In this document: in pieces, positions 55,539-63,661 of the stretch
Position numbering within the stretch: position 1 is the first letter of the stretch
How the letters are laid out: each line of letters starts with the position of its first letter
Source of the DNA: Paenibacillus sp. GP183
Lineage (GTDB): Bacteria; Bacillota; Bacilli; Paenibacillales; NBRC-103111
NCBI RefSeq assembly: GCF_900104695.1
Contig: NZ_FNSW01000001.1
Location: 2,914,001 to 2,978,000, forward strand
Direction of reading: 5' to 3'
Length of the DNA: 64,000 bases
Program-made: the position numbers and the translations under genes
Notes under the pieces: generated by a model
The model's database searches: none
What the model was told of the DNA's origin: nothing
Seen by the model: the letters and a program-made list of their open reading frames with translations, nothing else

Positions 55539-56243
55539 TTATAATTCAGTTTTAAGAAGGCGCATCGTTTCTTCCGGAACCATAAACGTTTGCGCATATT
55601 CTTTGCGGGCTTCAATTCCGCGAACTCTGACCAAATGCTTATAGTACTCCAGATAAGGGAAAGATTTGCTGCCCGTGACGAACCAATGCAAGGACACGGC
55701 ATTCACCCATAATTCATAGGCTTCTTTGGAGAAGTCTACGTAAACGTACGGCCTGTAGTCGACCGCATCCTCCCAGTTCTCGGCATAATACAATTTCGAA
55801 GCAAAATGGGAAGGAAGCTCCCGCTTAATCGCTCCCAAGCCGGCATAAAAACGCGCATCGTTCACAATGCGGTGAGTCGTCATATGATCCTTATGCATGC
55901 TATTTTTAAAATGCGTAATGATCACATTCGGGCGCGCTTCGCGAATGACATCGCATACTTTGAAGCGAATTTCATCGTCATCCGGCAGCTCTCCATCCGG
56001 AATGTCAAAGACGATGGCTTCGCCGCCCAGCATTTCGGCAAAACCTTTAGCCTCATTCACTTTCTGCTCGCGGTATTCCATGACATCTCTTCCTGCGGGA
56101 ACGCCTCGTTCTCCTGCTGTCAGCGCTAATGTCACAATTCGGTCTCCCTTGATAGCGTGGCTAGCCAGGACTCCGCCTGCCGTCAGCTCCATATCTCCTA
56201 CATGACCGCCAATAGCCAGAATAGTTAGCTTTTGTTCACTCAT
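55539..56243 (-). CDS. PIG-L/LmbE-type N-acetylglucosaminyl deacetylase
   Basis: 234 residues. LAIGGHVGDMELTAGGVLAS carries the zinc-binding H-x2-D-x-E set of the family (usually written AHPDDE), and ITHFKNSMHKDHMTTHRI provides the distal HxxDH. LALTAGERGVPAG and FAEMLGGEAIVFDIPDGEL are also typical. It removes acetyl groups from GlcNAc-type sugars. Its start overlaps the GNAT stop by 4 bases. In this operon it may deacetylate an imported sugar or a disaccharide. The precise substrate is unknown. Confidence 0.85.
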   Translation of the reverse strand: MSEQKLTILAIGGHVGDMELTAGGVLASHAIKGDRIVTLALTAGERGVPAGRDVMEYREQKVNEAKGFAEMLGGEAIVFDIPDGELPDDDEIRFKVCDVIREARPNVIITHFKNSMHKDHMTTHRIVNDARFYAGLGAIKRELPSHFASKLYYAENWEDAVDYRPYVYVDFSKEAYELWVNAVSLHWFVTGSKSFPYLEYYKHLVRVRGIEARKEYAQTFMVPEETMRLLKTEL

Positions 56244-57214
56244 GATGAAAACTCCCTTCTCATGACAGAAAAATATTTGATAGTTTTAAACCCGGCTTTC
56301 TCGTAAATGCGGATGGCAGGATTCGAGACTCCAGTATAAAGCGACATATATTCGGTCCCGATCGCCTCAAATGCCTCACAGAGCTTGAAGAAAAGGATGC
56401 TGCCTAAACCATGCCCTTCATGATCGGGATGCACGCCTATGCCGGTGAAATAACCCCGGCCGTTCTCTTGGCGAATGACAGGTCCGGCAAAACCGACGGC
56501 CTTGCCTTGATGCGCCGCAATGACCACAGGCACACCGTCTGCCGTGCATTCGGCAATCTCTTTCTGCCACAACAGATTATTCAATCCGCTCAGCATGTCA
56601 TCCACGCCGTAGTGTTTGCCCGGGTCGAACAATTCCACCTTGTAGCCATCGGCAACTGCCTTTTCTTCCTTAGCCCGGTTATCATCCGGAATGGCGAAGC
56701 CGGCCAAATTCAAATACATGCCGCTTTCTTGCACGCGTTCCTTATAGCCCTGGCTGAGCAGGAAGGCATAGACCGGACTGTCCACCGGCAAACCCGGTGC
56801 GTTATTGTGTTCATGGTTAGGGGTATCCGGTATATACCAAGGCAGCTTTATCGGATTGAAGAACAGAATGTCTGCCTGCTTCTTGCCTTTCTGTTGAAAA
56901 CGATGCTCCAAGACATCTAGCAGCATGCGATAGTTTTCATCAGTTCTCCAGTCACTAGATAGAACGATGCACGTGATATATCCTGCTAGATCTCCTAGAG
57001 GCAGATCATCCCCTGTACAGCCGCAGGCAAATCCAATGACCTGATCCCGCTCCAGCAAGACGAATGTATTTTCCTTGTCGAAGTAAGGATTGGATAGAAA
57101 GATAGCTTCGAAGCTTTGTGCCGACAACTCTTTATAGCTTTCCTTTACAGCTTCCTCGTTCCATAACGCAATGACTTGATTGACATACTGATTCCCCCAA
57201 GTCGCGATGTTCAT
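56240..57214 (-). CDS. GNAT N-acetyltransferase with two tandem domains
   Basis: 324 residues with ACGGAGGTAAGG before the ATG. The N-terminal half (about 1-150) looks like a degenerate GNAT domain (NTFVLLERDQVIGFACGCTG). The C-terminal half (about 185-324) is complete, with GRGYFTGIGVHPDHEGHGLG as the acetyl-CoA loop and SLYTGVSNPAIRIYEKAGFK near the end. It may re-acetylate amino sugars or act on muropeptide amines. It lies between the importer and the deacetylase, so acetyl-group handling is likely. Substrate unknown. Confidence 0.8.
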   Translation of the reverse strand: MNIATWGNQYVNQVIALWNEEAVKESYKELSAQSFEAIFLSNPYFDKENTFVLLERDQVIGFACGCTGDDLPLGDLAGYITCIVLSSDWRTDENYRMLLDVLEHRFQQKGKKQADILFFNPIKLPWYIPDTPNHEHNNAPGLPVDSPVYAFLLSQGYKERVQESGMYLNLAGFAIPDDNRAKEEKAVADGYKVELFDPGKHYGVDDMLSGLNNLLWQKEIAECTADGVPVVIAAHQGKAVGFAGPVIRQENGRGYFTGIGVHPDHEGHGLGSILFFKLCEAFEAIGTEYMSLYTGVSNPAIRIYEKAGFKTIKYFSVMRREFSS

Positions 57215-57259
57215 CGTACCTTACCTCCGTCTGAAAGCATGCTCCGTTTGCAGATCCGT

Positions 57260-58120
57260 TCAACCCTTGACCGCCCCTACCGTTACGCCCTCCAGGAAGT
57301 ACTTTTGCAAGCTGAAGAACAGAATAAACATAGGCAATGCAGAGATTGTAGCGCCTGCCATCATTGGTGAGATAAAGGTCGTATTAGCAAATCGGAAGTT
57401 TTTCAATCCGACCTGGATCGTTTCCATATCCATCGTATTGGTCACGAGCAGCGGCCAGAAGAAGGTGTTCCAGCTGTCCATGAAAGTCAGAATCGCCATA
57501 ACGGCTAAAACCGTCTTGGATAAAGGCAGAATGATCCTCCAGTAAATCTGGAATTGATTTGCGCCTTCGATTTTGGAACTCTCCAGGATCTCGGTCGGAA
57601 TGCTGCTCATAAACTGCTTCGCGAGAAAAATGTTATATACCGTCACAATGCTTGGTATGATCAGTGCACTATACGTGTTTTGTAGATTAAACACTCTGAC
57701 AATCAAGATATACAAAGGCACTTGTGTTACCTGATACGGAATCATCATGGAGCCCAGCAGCACAGCAAACAGCATGCCTCTTCCCTTGAACCGGAGTTTC
57801 GAGAATGCGTAGCCGGCCATACTGGCAAAAAGCACATTCGAGATCATGACCGTACTTGCCACAATTAGCGAGTTTAGGATCCACCGATAAGAATATTTGC
57901 TGAAATCAAAGAAAAATTTGAAGGAAGCGAGTGTAATCTTGCTTGGAAAGATGGAGTAGCTGACCGCTCCAGACTCAACCGGAGCTCCCAAAGAAGAAGC
58001 GATCATAAAATAAATCGGAAAAATCGTCGCCAGAGCAAAAAGGAGAAGGACGATAAAAATGATCGTATTTCTAAGATGTTTCACTGCCGGTTTTCCTGTG
58101 TGATTGCTATACAACGCCAT
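57260..58120 (-). CDS. Carbohydrate ABC transporter permease (MalG type)
   Basis: 286 residues, six membrane segments. IPYQVTQVPLYILIVRVFNL and the cytoplasmic EAA loop ESSKIEGANQFQIYWRIILP, which docks to the ATPase, are typical of CUT1 permeases. GGGAGGGGG precedes the ATG. It forms the inner-membrane channel with the product of the gene 16 bases upstream. No ATPase gene is in the window; a shared MsmX-like ATPase is the probable partner. Confidence 0.92.
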   Translation of the reverse strand: MALYSNHTGKPAVKHLRNTIIFIVLLLFALATIFPIYFMIASSLGAPVESGAVSYSIFPSKITLASFKFFFDFSKYSYRWILNSLIVASTVMISNVLFASMAGYAFSKLRFKGRGMLFAVLLGSMMIPYQVTQVPLYILIVRVFNLQNTYSALIIPSIVTVYNIFLAKQFMSSIPTEILESSKIEGANQFQIYWRIILPLSKTVLAVMAILTFMDSWNTFFWPLLVTNTMDMETIQVGLKNFRFANTTFISPMMAGATISALPMFILFFSLQKYFLEGVTVGAVKG

Positions 58121-58136
58121 ATGATATCCCCCTCCC

Positions 58137-59039
58137 TTAAAACTCGACGTCTTTCCCTGCGTATTTGAACTGGATCACCGAGATGACGGCAATAATGACG
58201 GCTAATAGCAAGGATTGTGCCGCAGCTTTGCCGAAATCGAATAGGGTGAACGCATTATTGAAGATCAAGAGGCCAACCATCGTCGTTCCATTGTCAGGTC
58301 CCCCGCCTGTCATCAGATAAGCATTCTGGAACACTTGGAAAGAACCGATCACGCCGGTTACCAAAAGAAACAGCGTAGCCGGCTTCAGGCTTGGCACTAC
58401 GATATGCCGCAGCTTTTGAAGGAAATTAGCTCCGTCTAGTTCAGCCGCTTCGTAATACGTTTCGTCGATGCCCAGCAGCCCGGCCAGGTAGATAATAATG
58501 CTAGTACCATGACTGGACAGCCAAGACATCAGAACCAAAGAAAACATCGCGGTTTTACTTGATCCCAACCAGTTCTGATTGCTGAAGCCGAAGAAGTGAA
58601 TGAACTGGTTCAAGATGCCACCCTCTAAAGGATCGTAGATCCAGAGCCACACGACTGACAAGGCGACGCCTGAAGCAACTGCTGGCAAATAGTAAACGGC
58701 CTTAAAGAAGGATTGTGTTTTTTTCCTGAAAGGCAGAATCAGAATAGCCAGGGTCATAGAAATCAGCAAGTTGACAGGAACCGTCAACAGCGTATAGACG
58801 ATGGTATTGCGCAATGCTTTCCAAAACAGGGTATCTTTTAACGTATGGATATAATTGTCGAATCCGACATAGGTGGAACCGATCGGCTTGTACTTTTGAA
58901 AACTGATAATAAACGCGCTGACGACCGGGTATGCGGTAAACATCGCAAAAGCGACCAAAGCGACGGCAATGAACGCATATCCCCAAGTTCCTTCTCCCCT
59001 GATTTTCGTTCGTTTCATCGATTTTGCGATATTAACCAT
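58137..59039 (-). CDS. Carbohydrate ABC transporter permease (MalF type)
   Basis: 300 residues, six membrane segments. VVSAFIISFQKYKPIGSTYV and the EAA loop EAAELDGANFLQKLRHIVVP are present, followed by YLMTGGGPDNGTTMVGLLIF, typical of CUT1 MalF-type permeases. GAGGTATGACAG precedes the ATG. It is the second subunit gene of the importer, lying 90 bases after the binding-protein gene. Confidence 0.92.
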   Translation of the reverse strand: MVNIAKSMKRTKIRGEGTWGYAFIAVALVAFAMFTAYPVVSAFIISFQKYKPIGSTYVGFDNYIHTLKDTLFWKALRNTIVYTLLTVPVNLLISMTLAILILPFRKKTQSFFKAVYYLPAVASGVALSVVWLWIYDPLEGGILNQFIHFFGFSNQNWLGSSKTAMFSLVLMSWLSSHGTSIIIYLAGLLGIDETYYEAAELDGANFLQKLRHIVVPSLKPATLFLLVTGVIGSFQVFQNAYLMTGGGPDNGTTMVGLLIFNNAFTLFDFGKAAAQSLLLAVIIAVISVIQFKYAGKDVEF

Positions 59040-59128
59040 ACTGTCATACCTCGTTTCAGAAACTACTATAAAATAGTTCGGATAGCCGCGGAATACTCCA
59101 ACGACTATCCGAAGGTTAAAGTTTAGCC

Positions 59129-60562
59129 TTAGTCTTTAACAACTCCGTCAGCACCGAACGTTTGAATCGCAGCGGCTTTTACGGCATCATACATCGCTTC
59201 TGGTGTAATTTCGCCTGCAATCAACGCTTGGAACTTAGGAACGATCACTTCAGTTTCCAATTTAATCGCTTTTGCGCCCAGATCAGTCGGGATATCAGGA
59301 CGAGCCGGCGTTGCGTTTTTGAGCATGTTTTGAACAGCGGCTACGTTCTCAGGCATTCTATCCACTTTCATGCTTTCAGCAGCTTTTTTGCCGCTTTGAG
59401 TAATGTGCGCAGCGAACAGGTCGTTGTTTGTCGTTGCTGCAACTTTACCGCTCGCAAGGAAGTAGGCTGCCTTCACGACATTGGCCTTATGCTCGGCAGT
59501 TGGTTCTTTTTTGCCACGGAACGTTACATAGCCGTCGACAACAGTCGTATACGATGGTTTAGCGCCTTGGAAGGTCGGAGGAGGCAATACGATGTAATCC
59601 ACCGCGATGCTGTTTTTCACTGCGCTTCCGTCATTGGCTTTAATCTTGGCGTTATTTGCTTTGGCAGAGTTCTCAAAAGTAGCAAGACCTTTACCAGTGA
59701 TCATCGTTTGGCCAGTCAAGAACATGTTCCAACGCATACCGGCATCCACGGAGCTGAGCTCTTTCGGCATGGAGCCATCATCAATCAGCTGGCGAAGATC
59801 TTTCAACAAGCCCAAGTAGTTTTTACTAGTATATGAATACTTCAAATCTTTAGTAAACGGGCTCGGCATGCCGGCATTTCTTGCCATGATGTTCAAGTAG
59901 TCTTTGGATGCAACACCTTTCGTTGCAAATACGAAACCGTAGGTGGACGTTTTACCGTTACTTGTTACAACGCCCTTCTTGATCGCATCGCGGAACTGGT
60001 CATAGGTCCAACCGTTTTGCTGAATGCTTTTCCAGTCGATGCTGGCCTTTTCCAAAAATTCTTTATTGCCACCCAGTGCGTGCACTTCCATATAGGCCGG
60101 GAAGCCATAAAGACCTTTGCCGTTTTTCATGTAGTCGAGCGGCGCTTGATCATAGTCAGCAATCATATCTTTCGTTGCTGCACTCGTGATATCCATAAGC
60201 ATGCCTTGATCTACGTATTTGGAAATGCCATCAGAACCAATGAATGCAACGTCCGGAGGACTTCCCGCATTAACCTGCGTATCTAGCTTCTGCGTCACAT
60301 CTTCCCAGCTTGCCGGCTCGATCTTCAAGGTCAGATTCGGGTACTGCGCATGAAAGTCATTCGCCATTTGGTCAAAATTCTTTTGATAGTTAGGAGATAC
60401 CGGCGGAAGCAACGCTGTAATGGTGTCTGTTGCTGCCGATGTGGCTGCACCTGCGCTTGGGGCCTGCGAGTTGCTTGGACTGTTATTGCCGCATGCCGCT
60501 AATGCGTTTACTGCCAGGGCTAATGTCACGACGGATGTGACTACTTTCATTTTTCTTTTCAT
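59129..60562 (-). CDS. Sugar-binding lipoprotein of the ABC importer
   Basis: About 477 residues from the ATG at 60562, 8 bases after GGGAGGTC. Lipoprotein signal with lipobox ALAACGNN (Cys near 24), then a Ser/Ala-rich linker. SBP family 1 body: YQKNFDQMANDFHAQYPNLT, GSPPDVAFIGSDGISKYVDQ, MLMDITSAATKDMIADYDQA, LYGFPAYMEVHALGGNKEFL. It captures the substrate outside the membrane. Neighbouring enzymes suggest peptidoglycan-derived amino sugars, mono- or disaccharides. The ligand is not proven by sequence. Confidence 0.9.
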   Translation of the reverse strand: MKRKMKVVTSVVTLALAVNALAACGNNSPSNSQAPSAGAATSAATDTITALLPPVSPNYQKNFDQMANDFHAQYPNLTLKIEPASWEDVTQKLDTQVNAGSPPDVAFIGSDGISKYVDQGMLMDITSAATKDMIADYDQAPLDYMKNGKGLYGFPAYMEVHALGGNKEFLEKASIDWKSIQQNGWTYDQFRDAIKKGVVTSNGKTSTYGFVFATKGVASKDYLNIMARNAGMPSPFTKDLKYSYTSKNYLGLLKDLRQLIDDGSMPKELSSVDAGMRWNMFLTGQTMITGKGLATFENSAKANNAKIKANDGSAVKNSIAVDYIVLPPPTFQGAKPSYTTVVDGYVTFRGKKEPTAEHKANVVKAAYFLASGKVAATTNNDLFAAHITQSGKKAAESMKVDRMPENVAAVQNMLKNATPARPDIPTDLGAKAIKLETEVIVPKFQALIAGEITPEAMYDAVKAAAIQTFGADGVVKD

Positions 60563-60594
60563 GAACAATGACCTCCCATGTGATATTCAATGTA

Positions 60595-61515
60595 TCAAAC
60601 AACTTTGGTAAAACTGCGTATTGCTTTTTTCAAACTGCCTTCACATCGATCCAACGCATGCTCTGCTTCTGAAACACCCAAACCGGTTTTTATCATCATG
60701 ATTGCCAATTTGCAATTCATGGAAGCGTTTTCCAAGTGCGAAATCGCTGTCTCATCGTCTGCTCCCGTTGCGGCCTTAATGATCCGAACTGAACGATCAT
60801 ACAATTTGACGTTGCTTGCCTTCAAATCAACCATGAGGTTGTCATACGTCTTTCCGAGCCTCACCATCGTGCAGGTCGTGAGCATATTCAGAACCAGCTT
60901 CTGTGCGGTGCCCGCCTTCATTCGGGTTGATCCCATAATCGCTTCCGGCCCAACCACCGGTGAAATGCAAACATCGCAGACCGGCTCTAATTTGGAATTT
61001 TTGTTGTTCACTACGCCGATCGTTGCTGCACCAACATCCTTTGCTTTTTTCAAAGCGGCAATGACAAATTGTGCGCTTCCGCTGGCCGTAATGCCAATAA
61101 CCGCATCCCTGGCCGTCACGCCGCAGTCATCGATCAGCTTAATTCCTTCCTCCGCACTGTCTTCGAAACCTTCGACAGCCAGTCTCAGCGCCTTGTCGCC
61201 TCCGGCAATATGGCCTTGCACCAGCATAGGGTCAATGCCAAAAGTAGGCGGACATTCCGAAGCGTCAAGCACACCAAGTCTGCCAGAAGTTCCCGCTCCT
61301 ACATAAAACATTCTGCCGCCATTTTTAAGCACATGATGGAGTATGTCAACCGCTTTCACGATTTGCGGTATCTCTGCGGCAACCGCCCCAGGCACCATCG
61401 CATCCTGCTCATTGATAAGATGCAGCATTTGTTCCGTTGTACATTCATCGATCGTCAGGGTCTTCTGGTTTATTGTTTCCGTAGTTAATCCCGACAAATA
61501 CTCATCCATAGCCAT
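60595..61515 (-). CDS. murQ: N-acetylmuramic acid 6-phosphate etherase
   Basis: 306 residues, typical length. SIS-domain lyase with MFYVGAGTSGRLGVLDASEC and PPTFG in the sugar-phosphate pocket, IAGGDKALRLAVEGFEDSAE, IGITASGSAQFVIAAL and GPEAIMGSTRMKAGTAQKLV. It cleaves the lactyl ether of MurNAc-6-phosphate to GlcNAc-6-phosphate and D-lactate. First gene of the operon, with a strong promoter upstream. AGGAAAGGGGG lies before the start; the ATG at 61509 is an alternative. Confidence 0.96.
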   Translation of the reverse strand: MAMDEYLSGLTTETINQKTLTIDECTTEQMLHLINEQDAMVPGAVAAEIPQIVKAVDILHHVLKNGGRMFYVGAGTSGRLGVLDASECPPTFGIDPMLVQGHIAGGDKALRLAVEGFEDSAEEGIKLIDDCGVTARDAVIGITASGSAQFVIAALKKAKDVGAATIGVVNNKNSKLEPVCDVCISPVVGPEAIMGSTRMKAGTAQKLVLNMLTTCTMVRLGKTYDNLMVDLKASNVKLYDRSVRIIKAATGADDETAISHLENASMNCKLAIMMIKTGLGVSEAEHALDRCEGSLKKAIRSFTKVV

Positions 61516-61549
61516 CCCCCTTTCCTGTATTTTTTTGTCCCGTGGTTAG

Positions 61550-61578
61550 ATATTAACTAAAAAAATCACTTGGGTCAA
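61550..61578 (-). promoter_or_regulatory. Sigma-A-type promoter of the salvage operon
   Basis: On the minus strand, TTGACC (61573-61578), a 17-base spacer and TAATAT (61550-61555), with the murQ start about 35 bases further. The A+T-rich stretch just upstream (TTTCAAAATATA) resembles the inverted T/A sequences bound by RpiR-type regulators, so it may hold an operator. Confidence 0.75.
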
Positions 61579-61646
61579 TATATTTTGAAATTTTATTTTG
61601 TGTTGGAGTAAATAATTGGTTTTTTTATTTCAAATCCGACAAAAAA

Positions 61647-61675
61647 ACACCGGCTCCTTTTTGAGAAGCCGATGT
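61647..61675 (-). terminator. Terminator of the RpiR-type regulator gene
   Basis: ACATCGGCT and AGCCGGTGT pair (one mismatch) and a T7 run follows on the minus strand, 12 bases after the regulator stop. It insulates the regulator from the murQ promoter. Confidence 0.85.
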
Positions 61676-61687
61676 TTTCTTGAATAG

Positions 61688-62548
61688 TTACTTACGGTGT
61701 CTGCTGGCTATAATATCATGAGTTTTGGTCAAATATTTCTTCACATTCTTGTACTCTGCACTGGACACTCCGGCAAAAAGAATATCAATGACGGTAAGCA
61801 TCGCAATCCGGGATCCCATGGCGCCGCTCCGGATGGTTATTTCCGGCGTAGAGATACTGAGTACGATGTTTGCCTTATCCGCCAACTCGCTTTTGTTATA
61901 TTTCGTGATCGCAATAATACATGCGCCATTCTTTTTGGCGATTTCTAACGAATCAAGAATCTCTACCGTCTTTCCGGAATTCGAAATGAAGATAGCTACA
62001 TCGTTCTTGTCCAAAAGCGTAGCGGCAGTAAGCTGACTGTGCCCATCTGTATAGGTGTGGCACATCTTGTTAATGCGAGAAAATTTCTGCTCCGCATCGA
62101 TTCCTACCAAACCGGAAGCGCCGATACCGAAAAATGCAATACGTTTGCATTCGCGCAGCACTTTTACGGTACGGGCGATCTCGTTCTTATCGATGACACT
62201 GAGGGTGTCCTCAATGGATTTGCTATTATTTCGGGAAACATTCGAGATGATGATAGACAGATCATCTCCCGGCTGAATATCGGTGTATTGATCCTTCTGC
62301 CCATCGTCCATCGATCCAATTGAAGCAGAAATACTTACAATAAAGCTGCGATAGCCGCTATATCCTATTGTTTTGCAAAAGCGGAGTACAGACGCGTCAC
62401 TCGTCTTCGTCAATTGAGCCAAGTTTTTAATCGATAGGTGAGGAATATCCTCTAAATGTTCGAGAATGTACTCTGCCACCAATTTTTCTACGGGCGTCAG
62501 GCTGTCCTTCATATCGCGAATCTTAATTAAAATATTGTCATGAATCAT
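61688..62548 (-). CDS. RpiR/MurR-type transcription regulator
   Basis: 286 residues. N-terminal helix-turn-helix (about 1-75): VEKLVAEYILEHLEDIPHLS and LAQLTKTSDASVLRFCKTIG, typical of HTH_6. C-terminal SIS domain (about 125-260): RIAFFGIGASGLVGIDAEQK, VAIFISNSGKTVEILDSLEI, which binds a sugar phosphate. Position next to murQ suggests it senses MurNAc-6-phosphate and controls the salvage operon. Whether it represses or activates cannot be told from sequence. Confidence 0.9.
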   Translation of the reverse strand: MIHDNILIKIRDMKDSLTPVEKLVAEYILEHLEDIPHLSIKNLAQLTKTSDASVLRFCKTIGYSGYRSFIVSISASIGSMDDGQKDQYTDIQPGDDLSIIISNVSRNNSKSIEDTLSVIDKNEIARTVKVLRECKRIAFFGIGASGLVGIDAEQKFSRINKMCHTYTDGHSQLTAATLLDKNDVAIFISNSGKTVEILDSLEIAKKNGACIIAITKYNKSELADKANIVLSISTPEITIRSGAMGSRIAMLTVIDILFAGVSSAEYKNVKKYLTKTHDIIASRHRK

Positions 62549-62603
62549 ATACGTTCCCTACTTTATTAAAATTCTTCGAAATTTCTATATCATCATAAGT
62601 GGA

Positions 62604-62616
62604 ATTTTTCAAAAAT
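62604..62616. promoter_or_regulatory. Candidate operator ATTTTTCAAAAAT
   Basis: A 13-bp inverted repeat about 55 bases before the regulator start. A related T/A motif lies by the murQ promoter. It could be an autoregulatory site. Short A/T palindromes arise by chance, so support is weak. Confidence 0.3.
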
Positions 62617-62645
62617 ACAAGATTGATATTGGTCGGCCAGATACA

Positions 62646-63626
62646 TCATAGAGAAGCATCGGCTTTCTTTACTACCTTTGAATAGGAATCGTACACTTTC
62701 CATACCCGATAATTCAGCTTTTCATAGAAGGATACGAGTGTCGTCCAATCGATGACGATATGTCGAATACCGCGTTCCCTTAGGAAATGAACACCTGCTT
62801 GAATAACCGCCAGCCCATAACCTCTGCCTTGGTACTCGCGGTCGACACCCAAAGGCCCAATCCCCCCTAGCTCATTATCGAATAACGGCGACCAATAAAC
62901 GTTCTGGGCAATGGTTGGAGATAAACTATCGTTTATGCGGCAAAAACCGATAATTCGGCCTTCCTTCTCGATCACAACGAATTCACGGCCCGCTCCCCCA
63001 AGCTCAAAATAGCGAATGGCTTCATATTCCCATCGACCTGGAAAACAGCGGAGAAAAAAAGCAAGCAGCTCGCCTTTCTCGTGCTTCTCCAACAGCCGAT
63101 ACGAAACGCCCTCCTGTATGGGCAGCGTGCACTCCGAGTTTTCGTCATAAGTCGCCAGAAGATCATGTTCGACTCGATGATCATCTTGATATCCTTTGGT
63201 CTCGAGCCATGTGCGGACATGGGGGTACTCCTTGGGGATACCGGGGAAATAATGCCACGGATCGCGCCCGATTAAAATTTTATGAACCCCCCGTTCGTAG
63301 AGAGCCGTTTCAGCCCGGTTCAGCAGCTCGCTTCCGACTCCAAGCGCGCGGAAACCCCGATCTACCAACAATACCTGAATCCAACCCGTACCGGCCCCCA
63401 GTACGAAATCCCTTTGCTCCTGCCACAGCTTTGCAACGACGAAACCGACAACTTTCCCGCCTGTCTCTTCAATTGCAAGCCAAGAGCCCTCCTTCAGTAC
63501 GTTAACATCGAGAAAGCTGTTTTGCCTGAGCAGCTGTTCGCGCATCGGAAACTGATCGCCGAGCTCTCGATTCCAAAGACGGCACATTTCCGTCAGCCGA
63601 TCTTCCGATAATGATACGTATTTCAT
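62646..63626 (-). CDS. GNAT N-acetyltransferase with two tandem domains
   Basis: 326 residues; CAGGAGGTTTTC before the ATG. The first domain (about 1-160) includes GFVVAKLWQEQ and IQVLLVDRGFRALGVGSELL, with an acetyl-CoA loop. The second (about 180-320) has GFCRINDSLS and IGPLGVDREYQGRGYGLAVI. Related in layout to the GNAT at 56240-57214 but not close. It lies between the serine hydrolase gene and the regulator and may act on amino sugars or amines from peptidoglycan. Substrate unknown. Confidence 0.82.
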   Translation of the reverse strand: MKYVSLSEDRLTEMCRLWNRELGDQFPMREQLLRQNSFLDVNVLKEGSWLAIEETGGKVVGFVVAKLWQEQRDFVLGAGTGWIQVLLVDRGFRALGVGSELLNRAETALYERGVHKILIGRDPWHYFPGIPKEYPHVRTWLETKGYQDDHRVEHDLLATYDENSECTLPIQEGVSYRLLEKHEKGELLAFFLRCFPGRWEYEAIRYFELGGAGREFVVIEKEGRIIGFCRINDSLSPTIAQNVYWSPLFDNELGGIGPLGVDREYQGRGYGLAVIQAGVHFLRERGIRHIVIDWTTLVSFYEKLNYRVWKVYDSYSKVVKKADASL

Positions 63627-63661
63627 TTGAAAACCTCCTGAACTTTTTTGATTTCGGCAAA

